A DNA stretch of 45,331 nucleotides from a virus, in IMG/VR virus record IMGVR_UViG_3300037560_000110, positions 1-45,331 of that record, one strand, 5' to 3'. The notes below the pieces were generated by a model. That model did not search any database. It was given only the letters and a program-made list of their open reading frames with translations, and was not told the origin of the DNA. The position numbers and the translations under genes are program-made. Of this stretch, positions 1 to 6,997 are shown piece after piece; the stretch's first letter is position 1, and each line of letters opens with the position of its first letter.

Positions 1-127
1 TCCCCGCCTCGAATACTGGCGACACTAAATGTAACCTCTCATCCTTCTGGCCTACTGGCTCCACTGGGATAATGCCTGATACCTCCTTTTTAAGAAGGGT
101 AATGATCGCTGGACCATTAGCCTTATT
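1..127. repeat. Exact terminal repeat (left copy)
   Basis: These 127 bases are identical to 45205-45331. The large terminase reading frame is continuous when the two copies are merged, so this is the overlap of a circular assembly. 127 is also a common maximum assembler k-mer length, which argues for an assembly overlap rather than a physical terminal repeat of the virion DNA. Confidence 0.95.
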
Positions 128-1339
128 CTCTATCAGTATCGTCCTGCACATGGGCCACGAACCAGCCATTGCTTTGATTGCTCTTTTAGATTCTATCACA
201 TCGGCTTTTTTATGATACATATCTATAACGTAAAAATCGGCTCCCTTCTTTACCAGGGTAACTCCAGCGGTAAAACTAGTGCCGGTTTCCTTAAATTGCA
301 AATCCCATGACATGACAAAAGGCGTCTGCCTTGGCCCTTCAATATCGAAGGGAAGCCTTGTGTAGTAGTTAATCCAATGGTCCTTGATGATAGCTCCACC
401 GATAACTTTAGGCTTCTGTTGGAACATAGCCGAGAAGAGGTAGCTTCCAACCTCCTCCTTAATTTCCATAAGTTCATCATAACCGCCCTTCTCCGCTGGC
501 CATAGCGGCTCGTTTGGATCTGTCCTAGGGTCATACTCGTTAGGATGCTCCAGGTCTGGCCCAAGTTCTGGGAAGCTCAGTATTTCCCACTTCTCCGCCT
601 GGTGCTCCAGGAGCCACCCCGCCAAATCTTCTTTATGCCATCTTGTGTGCATAAGGATGGTATTGGAAGTTTTGTGAATCCTTGTCTTGACAACTCCCTG
701 CCACCATACCAATTTGGCCTTTCTCTTCACTTTTGAGAAAGCATCAGCAGGGTCTTTATATGGATCGTCAAGGCAGAAAAAACCTGTTGGCTTAGATCTA
801 TCCTCATCAGCTCCGGCAATGACTCCGGCGCTCCTGCCGGTAGTGGAGCCGCCAACACCGACCGAGAAGAGATATCCTCTCTCAGATGTTACCATTTCAT
901 TTTGGGTCATCTTGAGGTTGTGGTCATGACAACCAATTTTCAAATCTGGAAATATAAGTTTATAATGCTCATGTTGAATTATGTCTTGACAATCTCGATT
1001 AAATGAATTTGCGAGATCGCCACTATATGAGGAAAGAATGTTTTTGGAACTCGGATGGTGGCCTAACCACCAGGCAGGAAAGTACCTTGAAACGATCTCT
1101 GACTTGCCTCGCTGTGGTCCAACGAAAATCATGATCCTCTGGCCTACCTGATCCTTAAGCTTGGTAAGTCTGTCACATATGGCCTTATGGTGCCAATTCA
1201 CCTGGTACGATGGATGCAAGAATTTAATGAACTCAAGGAGGTCGCCATGAGCAAGGTTAGCCCTTTGCTTTAATTCCTTCCTGCGATTGTACTCTTTCAG
1301 TATCTCGATGTTGTACGATAGATCACTTACTTGGGCCAT
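1..1339 (-). CDS. terL: Terminase large subunit, N-terminal 446 codons (continues at 45204)
   Basis: This is the ATPase-nuclease motor that cuts and pumps phage DNA into the prohead. Read from the ATG at 1339 and continued across the window edge (base 1 to base 45204), it gives an uninterrupted 499-residue protein. A Walker A-like loop GPQRGKS lies at residues 74-80 and Walker B FFCLDD at 187-192. The RNase H-fold nuclease shows SWD (Asp345), IEN (Glu404) and the C-terminal NDDIVD motif (about 472-477). The start lies inside the last codons of terS (17-bp overlap), preceded by a GGTGGA-type ribosome site. The gene is easily missed because it has no stop inside this edge of the window. Whether packaging is headful or cos cannot be told from these motifs alone. 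Confidence 0.95.
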   Translation of the reverse strand, partial: MAQVSDLSYNIEILKEYNRRKELKQRANLAHGDLLEFIKFLHPSYQVNWHHKAICDRLTKLKDQVGQRIMIFVGPQRGKSEIVSRYFPAWWLGHHPSSKNILSSYSGDLANSFNRDCQDIIQHEHYKLIFPDLKIGCHDHNLKMTQNEMVTSERGYLFSVGVGGSTTGRSAGVIAGADEDRSKPTGFFCLDDPYKDPADAFSKVKRKAKLVWWQGVVKTRIHKTSNTILMHTRWHKEDLAGWLLEHQAEKWEILSFPELGPDLEHPNEYDPRTDPNEPLWPAEKGGYDELMEIKEEVGSYLFSAMFQQKPKVIGGAIIKDHWINYYTRLPFDIEGPRQTPFVMSWDLQFKETGTSFTAGVTLVKKGADFYVIDMYHKKADVIESKRAIKAMAGSWPMCRTILIENKANGPAIITLLKKEVSGIIPVEPVGQKDERLHLVSPVFEAG

Positions 1340-1838
1340 GAGCTTCCACCACTTTTAATGCATGGGCAATACGCTCACTGATCTCATCGTCATCCATATC
1401 CTCTGGACGCTTCAGAGTTTCGTCTATGGTGACGATCTCTTGTTTGTCCTTCCATCCGAAGAGGTTTTTCCCGAACCAAACAAACGTCCCATTGTTGAAT
1501 CCTTCTATCTTTCCCTCGATAGCTTTCTTGCCCTTTTCAACATACCATTTCAGGTGAAGTTTATTACAAGCTTTTTTAGACTGTAAAAAAGTAGGGTACT
1601 TAGGAGTCCCATCTTCCTCGGTTGCATTGAGCCAATTGTATATGGTCTTTTCTGTGACGCCAATAGTTGGCCCAAATGTGCTCATGGGATATCCATTCAT
1701 CCCATGCTCCAGGAGCTTCCTAGAAAACTCCTCTTCAAACTTTACTGGCCTACCTAGTTTGATCTCTGCATATAGCTTATCGATTACCTCTTGATCTCTG
1801 GCTTCTTGCTCAATTTCTTCCTCGGTCTTTTTTGTCAT
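1323..1838 (-). CDS. terS: Terminase small subunit
   Basis: This 171-residue protein is the probable DNA-recognition subunit of the packaging motor. It is the first gene after the late promoter and overlaps the terL start by 17 bp, the usual terS-terL pairing. Residues about 27-90 read as a helix-turn-helix: a GRPVKF opening, then a predicted turn around GVTEKTIYNWL. The C-terminal part is acidic (PEDMDDDEISERI). The start is supported by AAAAGGAG about 7 bases before the ATG. The assignment rests on position and the HTH pattern; small terminases are poorly conserved in sequence. Confidence 0.85.
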   Translation of the reverse strand: MTKKTEEEIEQEARDQEVIDKLYAEIKLGRPVKFEEEFSRKLLEHGMNGYPMSTFGPTIGVTEKTIYNWLNATEEDGTPKYPTFLQSKKACNKLHLKWYVEKGKKAIEGKIEGFNNGTFVWFGKNLFGWKDKQEIVTIDETLKRPEDMDDDEISERIAHALKVVEAHGPSK

Positions 1839-1861
1839 ATCCGTTCTCCTTTTCTGTTGAC

Positions 1862-1891
1862 ATTATAACACAGGCATGTCTTAAACGTCAA
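1862..1891 (-). promoter_or_regulatory. Late promoter, sigma70-like
   Basis: On the minus strand there is a -35 TTGACG (1886-1891), an 18-base spacer and a perfect -10 TATAAT (1862-1867). It lies 24 bases before the terS start. It is the best promoter seen here and fits initiation of the whole late operon by host RNA polymerase. Confidence 0.75.
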
Positions 1892-1893
1892 AA

Positions 1894-1922
1894 GGCCAGA
1901 TTCTCCGAGGGAAAATCTGGCC
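1894..1922 (-). terminator. Probable terminator of the early leftward operon
   Basis: A perfect 9-bp stem GGCCAGATT/AATCTGGCC with an 11-base loop is followed on the minus strand by TTTT. That T-run overlaps the -35 of the late promoter. It sits 24 bases after the last early gene. The T-run is short, so termination may be partial. Confidence 0.6.
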
Positions 1923-1945
1923 AAAGTCGGAATGTAATCTGATAA

Positions 1946-2176
1946 TTACCCTTCGAAATCTTCGAAGTTTGTTTCTTTTTCTTCTTTATCTTCTACTACT
2001 TCAGCGTCCACTACAGCGCCGTCATCTAGCGTTGTCTGAGCTATCATAGCGTCCACAAGCTCACTAGTGGTGAAGCCGGTTTCCCTGGCCCAATTGAACA
2101 GCTTCAATGCGTTCTCTGGTAATAGGGAAACTGTTTTGCTTACTCTTTTGGTCTTCTTTGGCATTGTTAATTTCAT
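1946..2176 (-). CDS. Small ribbon-helix-helix-like protein
   Basis: This 76-residue protein is the last gene of the early leftward operon, directly before the terminator and late promoter. The N-terminus is basic (MPKKTKRVSKTVSLL). It is followed by two predicted helices (PENALKLFNWARET and TTSELVDAMIAQ), the order expected of an Arc/ParD-like ribbon-helix-helix DNA-binding fold. The tail from about residue 50 is very acidic. The start at 2176 was chosen over an upstream in-frame start at 2236 because AAGGAG lies 7 bases before it. Its position next to the late promoter makes a role in early/late control plausible, but that is inference; the fold call is by eye only. Confidence 0.6.
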   Translation of the reverse strand: MKLTMPKKTKRVSKTVSLLPENALKLFNWARETGFTTSELVDAMIAQTTLDDGAVVDAEVVEDKEEKETNFEDFEG

Positions 2177-2244
2177 GGTATTCTCCTTGGTTGATTCATT
2201 CATAATTCTTTTACATTCGTCGCCGTCTAAATGCAAGATCTTTT

Positions 2245-2487
2245 CTATCTACCATCCTTATAATTACATCCCTTATTACACTCATTGCAAGGACTACAAG
2301 CGTCAATGGTGATCTGAGGCAATGCATAACCTACCTCTGGCGCAGTTTCTACGATCTGATCAAAGATGATCTTATCCATGCACCGATTATCAGGCGTGAT
2401 AATTAACTCAATATCTAGCCTACGATCCTTTTTCATGGCTTCGGTAATCGTTGGAATATTGATTTCAACATTTGGCTTTATTCTCAT
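2245..2487 (-). CDS. Hypothetical protein with C-terminal Cys cluster
   Basis: This 80-residue protein is unrecognised. The body is predicted alpha/beta with no known motif. The end holds a tight cysteine cluster (CSPCNECNKGC), which could bind zinc or an iron-sulfur centre. The start at 2487 overlaps the stop of the upstream gene as ATGA, indicating translational coupling, and is preferred to an in-frame start at 2544. It is the first of four consecutive Cys-rich small proteins. Confidence 0.65.
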   Translation of the reverse strand: MRIKPNVEINIPTITEAMKKDRRLDIELIITPDNRCMDKIIFDQIVETAPEVGYALPQITIDACSPCNECNKGCNYKDGR

Positions 2488-2675
2488 GGTCCACAATCCT
2501 CTGATTTCGGATGGCATTTTGGATAAGTAAAAGGACCATCGCATCCCTCGACCTTGAACATAGGTATAGGCTTTATTGATCTATGACATTCCCAAGTTGG
2601 ACTAGGCTTAGATGAAAAACCTCTAGAGAAATGACACCATTCACATTTACCTATCCAATAAACTTTATCAGTCAT
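2484..2675 (-). CDS. Cys-rich mini-protein
   Basis: This 63-residue protein is unrecognised. It opens with a CEWC pair near residue 11 and carries five further Cys spaced through the second half, ending SEDCGP. The arrangement C-x2-C, then C about 20 residues later, suggests a small metal-bound domain. The start at 2675 forms an ATGA overlap with the gene before it. No catalytic residues are evident. Confidence 0.65.
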   Translation of the reverse strand: MTDKVYWIGKCEWCHFSRGFSSKPSPTWECHRSIKPIPMFKVEGCDGPFTYPKCHPKSEDCGP

Positions 2676-2887
2676 GACCCACAATCCTTACACCATACGG
2701 TAAAAATACCCAACCCATACGGTACAACGTGAAGCATCCAAGCGTCTTTAAACTCAACCTTATCCTTGCAGGCAACACAATAATCATCCCCATTTTCAAC
2801 CATGCAATCAAAAACTACGCTCATCGTATTCAGCTTGTCAGGTTGATCTTTAAACCACTCAACAATGTGTACAGGGTAGCTACTCAT
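2672..2887 (-). CDS. Zinc-ribbon-like small protein
   Basis: This 71-residue protein is unrecognised. It has two CxxC pairs (CVAC near residues 37-40 and CKDC near the C-terminus) with about 26 residues between them. That is the knuckle spacing expected of a zinc ribbon. Start and stop both overlap neighbours by 4 bp, so it is embedded in the coupled early operon. No partner or function can be read from the sequence. Confidence 0.7.
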   Translation of the reverse strand: MSSYPVHIVEWFKDQPDKLNTMSVVFDCMVENGDDYCVACKDKVEFKDAWMLHVVPYGLGIFTVWCKDCGS

Positions 2888-3081
2888 GCATGCTCCTCCC
2901 CTTTCTCATCTTGCCCTCTCTTCTCATCCTTAGTTAGATTTCTCCATAAAACAAAATAGCAACACCTAACATCCTCTTTATAAAGAACCTTCCAATTGCG
3001 AGTACAGATAGGCATAATCTTCCCGTCCCTATCTACTGGCTCGGCAAACCATAAGCATTTTTTACAAGCTAAATCATCCAT
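2884..3081 (-). CDS. Cys-rich mini-protein
   Basis: This 65-residue protein starts with a CKKC pair at residues 6-9, then a Cys in PICTRNW and a CCYF pair. The pattern C-x2-C-x-F/W ... C ... C-x-F recurs in small proteins at 6449, 8146 and 43233 of this genome, suggesting one metal-binding mini-domain used several times. The C-terminal third is highly charged. It overlaps both neighbours. Confidence 0.65.
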   Translation of the reverse strand: MDDLACKKCLWFAEPVDRDGKIMPICTRNWKVLYKEDVRCCYFVLWRNLTKDEKRGQDEKGEEHA

Positions 3082-3245
3082 TATTCCTCCTTTATGAATT
3101 TTAATAGCCGGTCATTTTCAGAGAGGCAAAGCTTAATTACAGCGTCGTAATATGCGCTATTCTTTAAACCTGGATCAAGTTGCTCCTTGAGCATAAGCTC
3201 TCTTTGAATCTCTAAATATTTGATTATCTCCTCAACCGTTATCAT
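3081..3245 (-). CDS. Hypothetical small helical protein
   Basis: This 54-residue protein is unrecognised. It is predicted to be almost wholly helical (TVEEIIKYLEIQRELMLKEQ, then a second amphipathic helix). The start at 3245 was chosen because it makes an ATGA overlap with the upstream stop; an upstream in-frame start at 3272 would overlap further. It could be an adaptor or inhibitor peptide, but nothing shows this. Confidence 0.6.
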   Translation of the reverse strand: MITVEEIIKYLEIQRELMLKEQLDPGLKNSAYYDAVIKLCLSENDRLLKFIKEE

Positions 3246-3514
3246 TTGCACTCCTCCCAATAATCCAACCAAACGGGTATTCTCATTTTCATCTTACGAA
3301 AATGCTTGTTCTCGGAAATAGTTGAAAGAGGCATAGATTCTTCATAATTCGTTACAAGCTCAATGGGATCATGAACAGCTACAGATACAATATCCCTATT
3401 GTACCCAACTGCACTAGGCAGATCTCTAACCGTTTCCACCTGGAATCCATCCCTTGTCAACGTATCCTCAAACTGACTAATTAACTCGCTAAAGCTAGGG
3501 ATGTAAATCTTCAT
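3242..3514 (-). CDS. Hypothetical protein
   Basis: This 90-residue protein is unrecognised. Its N-terminal half (SELISQFEDTLTRDGFQVET) looks like a helix followed by strands. A central segment has hydrophobic strands, and the end is aromatic (IPVWLDYWEECK). The start coincides with the upstream stop (TAATG). It is part of the early leftward operon. Confidence 0.6.
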   Translation of the reverse strand: MKIYIPSFSELISQFEDTLTRDGFQVETVRDLPSAVGYNRDIVSVAVHDPIELVTNYEESMPLSTISENKHFRKMKMRIPVWLDYWEECK

Positions 3515-3852
3515 TATACCTTCTCAACAGTTACTTTGAATTGATGTTGGCAGTCGCTATGTGCCTTATCATTCCAATTATTGACACCAAACAAGTATCT
3601 CTGTAGAGGGTTAGACTCTATATGAGGTTCTGGAGAATTAGAAGATAGCCAAATATTGGTACTGTAAGACTCAAATTCAACATCAGATAGATCAAGAACA
3701 TCCTGAGCCCTTGCAGCCTTGTTACTTCCTCTACAATTCAAGTATTGTAAAGGACACTCGGAACAAGTAATACCTGCGCAGCTATCCTTCTCAACTATCT
3801 GCCTTAGCACCCTTTTGTCTTCTTTGGTGATTCTATACTTTAAAATTTCCAT
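3514..3852 (-). CDS. Hypothetical protein with Cys motif
   Basis: This 112-residue protein is unrecognised. An N-terminal helical segment leads to a four-Cys motif (CAGITCSECPLQYLNC, about residues 24-39) that may bind a metal. The rest is acidic and Ser-rich. The start at 3852 shares a base with the stop of the first tandem paralogue (TAATG), and is preferred to an in-frame upstream start at 3885. Similar short phage proteins exist as uncharacterised families. Confidence 0.6.
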   Translation of the reverse strand: MEILKYRITKEDKRVLRQIVEKDSCAGITCSECPLQYLNCRGSNKAARAQDVLDLSDVEFESYSTNIWLSSNSPEPHIESNPLQRYLFGVNNWNDKAHSDCQHQFKVTVEKV

Positions 3853-4277
3853 TATACATTCACCTCTTTGATCTCTGTCCAACATGAGTCATAGGTGCAA
3901 GTGTTTCTCCTATCCTCATATTTGCCGCCAAAAGAACTCATCATCTCCGTGATAATGCAATTGTTCCAATTCTCGGCATTGATAGATCCATTATGACTTA
4001 TCCTGTAATTTTCTGCCTCGCTCAAAACCTGATGTAAAGGCTTAATGTATTTAACCTCCTTTTTCCTGTAGTTGAATCTATGCCTACTGTCGGGATGCTT
4101 AACACCATTAACAGAGAAAGATTCTGATAGGCCACTTTTCCAAACAACCACGCACCTATTATAGTGGGTAGCTTCTGGACAATGGGTAATACTCAGTATC
4201 TTACCTGTGTAATTAATATGCTTAATATCTTCAATATTCGCTAGGTGTAAATCAAATACCTGCTTTAGATCGTTCAT
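3852..4277 (-). CDS. Tandem paralogue family member 1
   Basis: This 141-residue protein is one of four adjacent, clearly related proteins. Shared landmarks in order: an N-terminal segment ending D-I-x-H; a strand with HC or YCP-x-A; a hydrophobic V-V-x-W/Y segment; a short IDGR-like stretch (here VNGVK); a K-x-x-x-K-Y-I/L-KPLH block; EA-x-x-Y-x-I-x-x-NG-x-I; a W-x-x-x-I segment; FGGK; and a terminal W-x-E-x-KE. This copy is the most divergent (lost IDGR, extra Cys near the end). I recognise no known family. No transmembrane or nuclease motif is visible. Placement in the early operon suggests a host-facing role. Confidence 0.75.
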   Translation of the reverse strand: MNDLKQVFDLHLANIEDIKHINYTGKILSITHCPEATHYNRCVVVWKSGLSESFSVNGVKHPDSRHRFNYRKKEVKYIKPLHQVLSEAENYRISHNGSINAENWNNCIITEMMSSFGGKYEDRRNTCTYDSCWTEIKEVNV

Positions 4278-4708
4278 TAGTTAATCTCCTTGGTTTCAAT
4301 CCATGAATGGTCATAACAAAAGCTACCTTGTTGTTTTCCGTGAGAAAAAACAGCATCTTTTCCATTAAACTCCTTGCCGAAATATTGAAACATACCAGAG
4401 GTTATAGAATTACGCCAGGAGTCGCTTCTAATAGTTCCGCTAGAATTTATTGTATAGTTATTCGCTTTACTCAGAATTACATCTAGAGGCTTTAGAAATT
4501 TAGCCTCCTTAGGTTTAAGAACGATCATAGGATCTCTGGTCACCATGTATCGCCCGTCGATAGTTGTAGTTGTAAATTTACTATCCTCGAAAACAATAAC
4601 AATCTTTCTATCGAGATCTACTGCTTTAGGACAATGGACAATGGCTATGATCTCTTGGTCATGCTCTATACTCTTAACATCTTCTGGCCTTAATTCGGTT
4701 AAATTCAT
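4277..4708 (-). CDS. Tandem paralogue family member 2
   Basis: This 143-residue copy of the four-member family carries the landmarks VHCPKA, TIDGRY, FLKPLDVIL, NYTINSSGTI, FGKEF and a terminal SWIETKE. It is one of the longer copies, with a small insertion before the final block (GKQQGSF region). It overlaps its neighbours by 1 and 4 bp, so the four copies are translated as a coupled set. Function unknown. Confidence 0.75.
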   Translation of the reverse strand: MNLTELRPEDVKSIEHDQEIIAIVHCPKAVDLDRKIVIVFEDSKFTTTTIDGRYMVTRDPMIVLKPKEAKFLKPLDVILSKANNYTINSSGTIRSDSWRNSITSGMFQYFGKEFNGKDAVFSHGKQQGSFCYDHSWIETKEIN

Positions 4709-5118
4709 GCCTCTTCCTCCTTGATTTCAATCCATGACTTCTCATAAAAATACGCACCTGCTTTATCAGCTCTTCCACCAAAAAACTTCATCATGCCTGT
4801 AATGATGGCAATATCCCAGACGCTACTGCATATACTTCCGTTTGAATTTATCGCATATTCTCCGGCTTCTTTCATCACTACATGTAGAGGTTTTAGATAT
4901 TTAACCTGCTTAGGCTTATAGAAAAACTTTCTCTTTGTTCCGAGGCTACATCTGCCGTCGATAGTGTACGCGTTAGAAACACCATCGGAATAAACGACTA
5001 CTATCTTCATATCCATTGGAGCATCTCGACAATAAACAATAGATACTATTTCATACGCGTTATATTCATGCTTAATATCGTCCGGTCTTACATTTCTTAA
5101 ATCTTTTACTTCTCTCAT
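4705..5118 (-). CDS. Tandem paralogue family member 3
   Basis: This 137-residue copy shows VKDLRNVRPDDIKH, IVYCRDA, YTIDGRC, VKYLKPLHVV, EYAINSNGSI, FFGG and SWIEIKEEE. It is close to copy 4 throughout. The start at 5118 was chosen over one at 5145 because it forms an ATGA overlap with copy 4, has a purine-rich ribosome site (GGAGAGGAT), and yields the same N-terminus as copy 4 (VKDLR). The conserved core is probably an alpha/beta domain with a mostly buried aromatic C-terminus. Confidence 0.75.
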   Translation of the reverse strand: MREVKDLRNVRPDDIKHEYNAYEIVSIVYCRDAPMDMKIVVVYSDGVSNAYTIDGRCSLGTKRKFFYKPKQVKYLKPLHVVMKEAGEYAINSNGSICSSVWDIAIITGMMKFFGGRADKAGAYFYEKSWIEIKEEEA

Positions 5119-5534
5119 ATCCTCTCCTCCCTTTCTTCCGTCCATCTATTATCATAAATAAAGCCCGTGCTCATAGCATCAAACTTTTTACCGAAAAAAT
5201 GAAACATTCCATAAACTATATTATTACCCCAATCTTTGCTCTTTATAGTTCCGTTATACTCTATGTGATACTCACTAGCCTCGTTCAAAATCACATGAAG
5301 AGGCTTCAAATATCGAACCATCTTGGTTTTGTACAAAAATAGTTGCTCCGTATCAGAGTACAACCGGCCATCAATCGTGCAAGTCATATTATTTGCGTCA
5401 GAGTATACAATAGCAATCTTGCTACACTCTTGAGCATCTGGACAATAAACAATACCAGCTACCTTTCTGCCGTTACTAGAGTGCTCAATATCCTCCGCCT
5501 TTACTTCTCTTAAATCCTTTACGTAATCTGTCAT
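5115..5534 (-). CDS. Tandem paralogue family member 4
   Basis: This 139-residue copy is the first of the four to be transcribed. It carries VKDLREVKAEDIEH, IVYCPDA, CTIDGRL, VRYLKPLHVIL, EYHIEYNGTI, FFGKKFD and a degenerate terminal WTEEREER. Copies 3 and 4 look like the most recent duplication. No family is recognised. Alternatives include small adaptor, inhibitor or nucleotide-mimic proteins, none supported by direct evidence. Confidence 0.75.
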   Translation of the reverse strand: MTDYVKDLREVKAEDIEHSSNGRKVAGIVYCPDAQECSKIAIVYSDANNMTCTIDGRLYSDTEQLFLYKTKMVRYLKPLHVILNEASEYHIEYNGTIKSKDWGNNIVYGMFHFFGKKFDAMSTGFIYDNRWTEEREERI

Positions 5535-5719
5535 GCTTTGTCTCCATATCGTTTAGTTATATTTCCATTATCATCGCAATCGGAAGCATATTTATAACTC
5601 TCAAAAGAATCTTCAAAACCCTCCCAATTATCAACGCCATTATCTTCTAAAAACTGTAGCTCCTCATATGCCTTGTAGATATCAAGATACCTCTCTTTGC
5701 TTATCGTTACGTTACTCAT
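5531..5719 (-). CDS. Hypothetical acidic small protein
   Basis: This 62-residue protein is unrecognised. It is acidic and rich in Asp, Glu, Tyr and Phe, with a helical first half (KERYLDIYKAYEELQFLED). The start at 5719 has AAAGGATG upstream and overlaps the previous stop by a few bases; a start at 5728 is also possible. Its acidity would suit a DNA-mimic or charged adaptor, but this is conjecture. Confidence 0.6.
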   Translation of the reverse strand: MSNVTISKERYLDIYKAYEELQFLEDNGVDNWEGFEDSFESYKYASDCDDNGNITKRYGDKA

Positions 5720-5984
5720 TGCCATCATCCTTTAATAAAGAATCCTTACGATAATCATCCATCATAATCCTAACATCATTTGACGCGCTGAGTATTATCA
5801 TGTTGGAATATGATCTATCTTTCCATCCTTCCAAGCTAAACATAACGTCTTTAGAAAAGCCATGATCGTTATAAGTCGTTTCCACCCTTACCTGAAAGTG
5901 CTTACTTTGCTCATCATAAGAAATTAGTAATCTTTGCTTTCTAATCAAAAGCTCCGCCATTACTCTTGGCCCTATCTCAAACAT
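5712..5984 (-). CDS. Hypothetical protein
   Basis: This 90-residue protein is unrecognised. It is predicted mainly beta in the middle (RLLISYDEQSKHFQVRVET) with a helix near the end. The start is well supported by AGGAGG a few bases upstream. It follows a tiny gene at 5994-6149 after a 9-base gap, so it is part of the early operon. Confidence 0.65.
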   Translation of the reverse strand: MFEIGPRVMAELLIRKQRLLISYDEQSKHFQVRVETTYNDHGFSKDVMFSLEGWKDRSYSNMIILSASNDVRIMMDDYRKDSLLKDDGNE

Positions 5985-5993
5985 CTAAACCTC

Positions 5994-6149
5994 CTACCAT
6001 TGGCTAAAACCGATTAAACAAGTTAAAGGACCAGCTAATACACAAATCTGAGCTGAACCATCACTACCATCTAAGAAAACGCCAGCACCCCATACACTCC
6101 ATGTAATCTCAAATTTTATCCTAAACCTGTCTATGTGAAATCTCTGCAT
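5994..6149 (-). CDS. Tiny hydrophobic-tailed protein
   Basis: This 51-residue protein has a basic N-terminus (MQRFHIDRFRIKFEI) and a hydrophobic C-terminal segment (AQICVLAGPLTCLIGF). It is marked as real by an almost perfect ribosome site (AAGGAGGTG) before the ATG. The start lies inside the end of the upstream DUF1737-like gene. It could be a membrane-associated peptide; nothing more can be said. Confidence 0.6.
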   Translation of the reverse strand: MQRFHIDRFRIKFEITWSVWGAGVFLDGSDGSAQICVLAGPLTCLIGFSQW

Positions 6150-6334
6150 TTAACCACCTCCTTATATTTCACCATTGCTTGAAAAAGATAATTCTCTGAT
6201 TCATCGCCAATTCCGTATGGATTTTTGTATAGCTTCCAACCGGCCTTAAGAAAGTTATTTACCTCATTATCTAGAGATTTTTCACTATTCCCAGTAAGCG
6301 TTTTATATTCACACACTTCAAATGCTTTAATCAT
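6131..6334 (-). CDS. DUF1737-like protein
   Basis: This 67-residue protein matches the pattern of the small DUF1737 family as I know it: EYKTLTG, then an eight-residue gap, VNNFLKAGWKLY, and a late aromatic-plus-QAMVK segment. The family is common in phages and prophages, and its role is unknown. The start at 6334 was chosen because GGAGGG precedes it; an in-frame start at 6424 would run through another gene with its own ribosome site. Confidence 0.75.
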   Translation of the reverse strand: MIKAFEVCEYKTLTGNSEKSLDNEVNNFLKAGWKLYKNPYGIGDESENYLFQAMVKYKEVVKCRDFT

Positions 6335-6335
6335 G

Positions 6336-6452
6336 TCACCCTCCAAATACAAATTTAGCTGTCGCCAAAGGAACAATAATACTAGACAGCAGCGACCATA
6401 CGACCATAGTGACTGCCGATACAACTACTACAACAAAAATTACTTCTTTCAT
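6336..6452 (-). CDS. Single-span membrane mini-protein
   Basis: This 38-residue protein is almost entirely one hydrophobic span (residues 4-32, opening VIFVVVVVSAV). It has GGAGGTG 7 bases before its ATG and an ATGA overlap with the upstream stop, so it is probably translated. It lies in the early operon, far from the endolysin region. A membrane-targeting function such as inhibition of a host membrane process is possible but unproven. Confidence 0.65.
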   Translation of the reverse strand: MKEVIFVVVVVSAVTMVVWSLLSSIIVPLATAKFVFGG

Positions 6453-6997
6453 TCTTTTGGCACCTCCGGAAGACGACACCAATCTGGTACTCCTACTGCA
6501 TTAGGGTTAATACTTCTATGCTCGTGGGTAGCTTCAAGGGGCTTCCTACAGAAGTAAACTGGACCTTGTCCCATATTGCTTTCTTTTGAGTACATACAAT
6601 CCTCACAGCTAACAACCTCTATATAAACTTTCTTCTTTTTCAGCTTTCTATTTCTAAACAAACCTATTTCCCCTTTTAATTTTACATATTCAGGCGGCCT
6701 CAATACATCCCATAAACCATTTAAAATCTTGTCACACTTCTGTTCGTCACCCCATCTGGTATCGATAGATACATCTGTATGACCATATGAATTATAGCTT
6801 GCTAAGGTGTAAACAATATAAAAACCTCTACATGATAGTTCTACCTTAACCCCGTAGTCTCTCGATGCTATCTCTAGAATTTGATCGCAGCTCATTTCTT
6901 CCCTTATTTTTATTGGCGTTAATGATTTATCACTAATAAACCTACTCACTACTCTTTCGCCTATTCTCATTTCATAATGTTTAAGGTCGAAGCTCAT
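6449..6997 (-). CDS. Hypothetical protein with C-terminal four-Cys domain
   Basis: This 182-residue protein is one of the largest in the early operon. Residues 1-115 are unrecognised alpha/beta. After a Lys-rich linker (NRKLKKKKVY) comes a small Cys domain: CEDC, then FCRKPLE, then a WCRLPE ending. The C-terminal domain resembles the mini-proteins at 2884 and 43233 and looks like a shared metal-binding module fused to a larger partner. The start overlaps the upstream stop. Confidence 0.65.
   Translation of the reverse strand: MSFDLKHYEMRIGERVVSRFISDKSLTPIKIREEMSCDQILEIASRDYGVKVELSCRGFYIVYTLASYNSYGHTDVSIDTRWGDEQKCDKILNGLWDVLRPPEYVKLKGEIGLFRNRKLKKKKVYIEVVSCEDCMYSKESNMGQGPVYFCRKPLEATHEHRSINPNAVGVPDWCRLPEVPKE

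Noticed and set aside
1-127. Direct terminal repeat as a physical phage end
   Set aside because: The repeat is inside a coding sequence and its length equals a common assembler overlap; a circular assembly artefact is the simpler reading.
250-929. Several open frames on both strands between 250 and 929
   Set aside because: They are shadows of the large terminase, whose frame is continuous and carries clear Walker and nuclease motifs.
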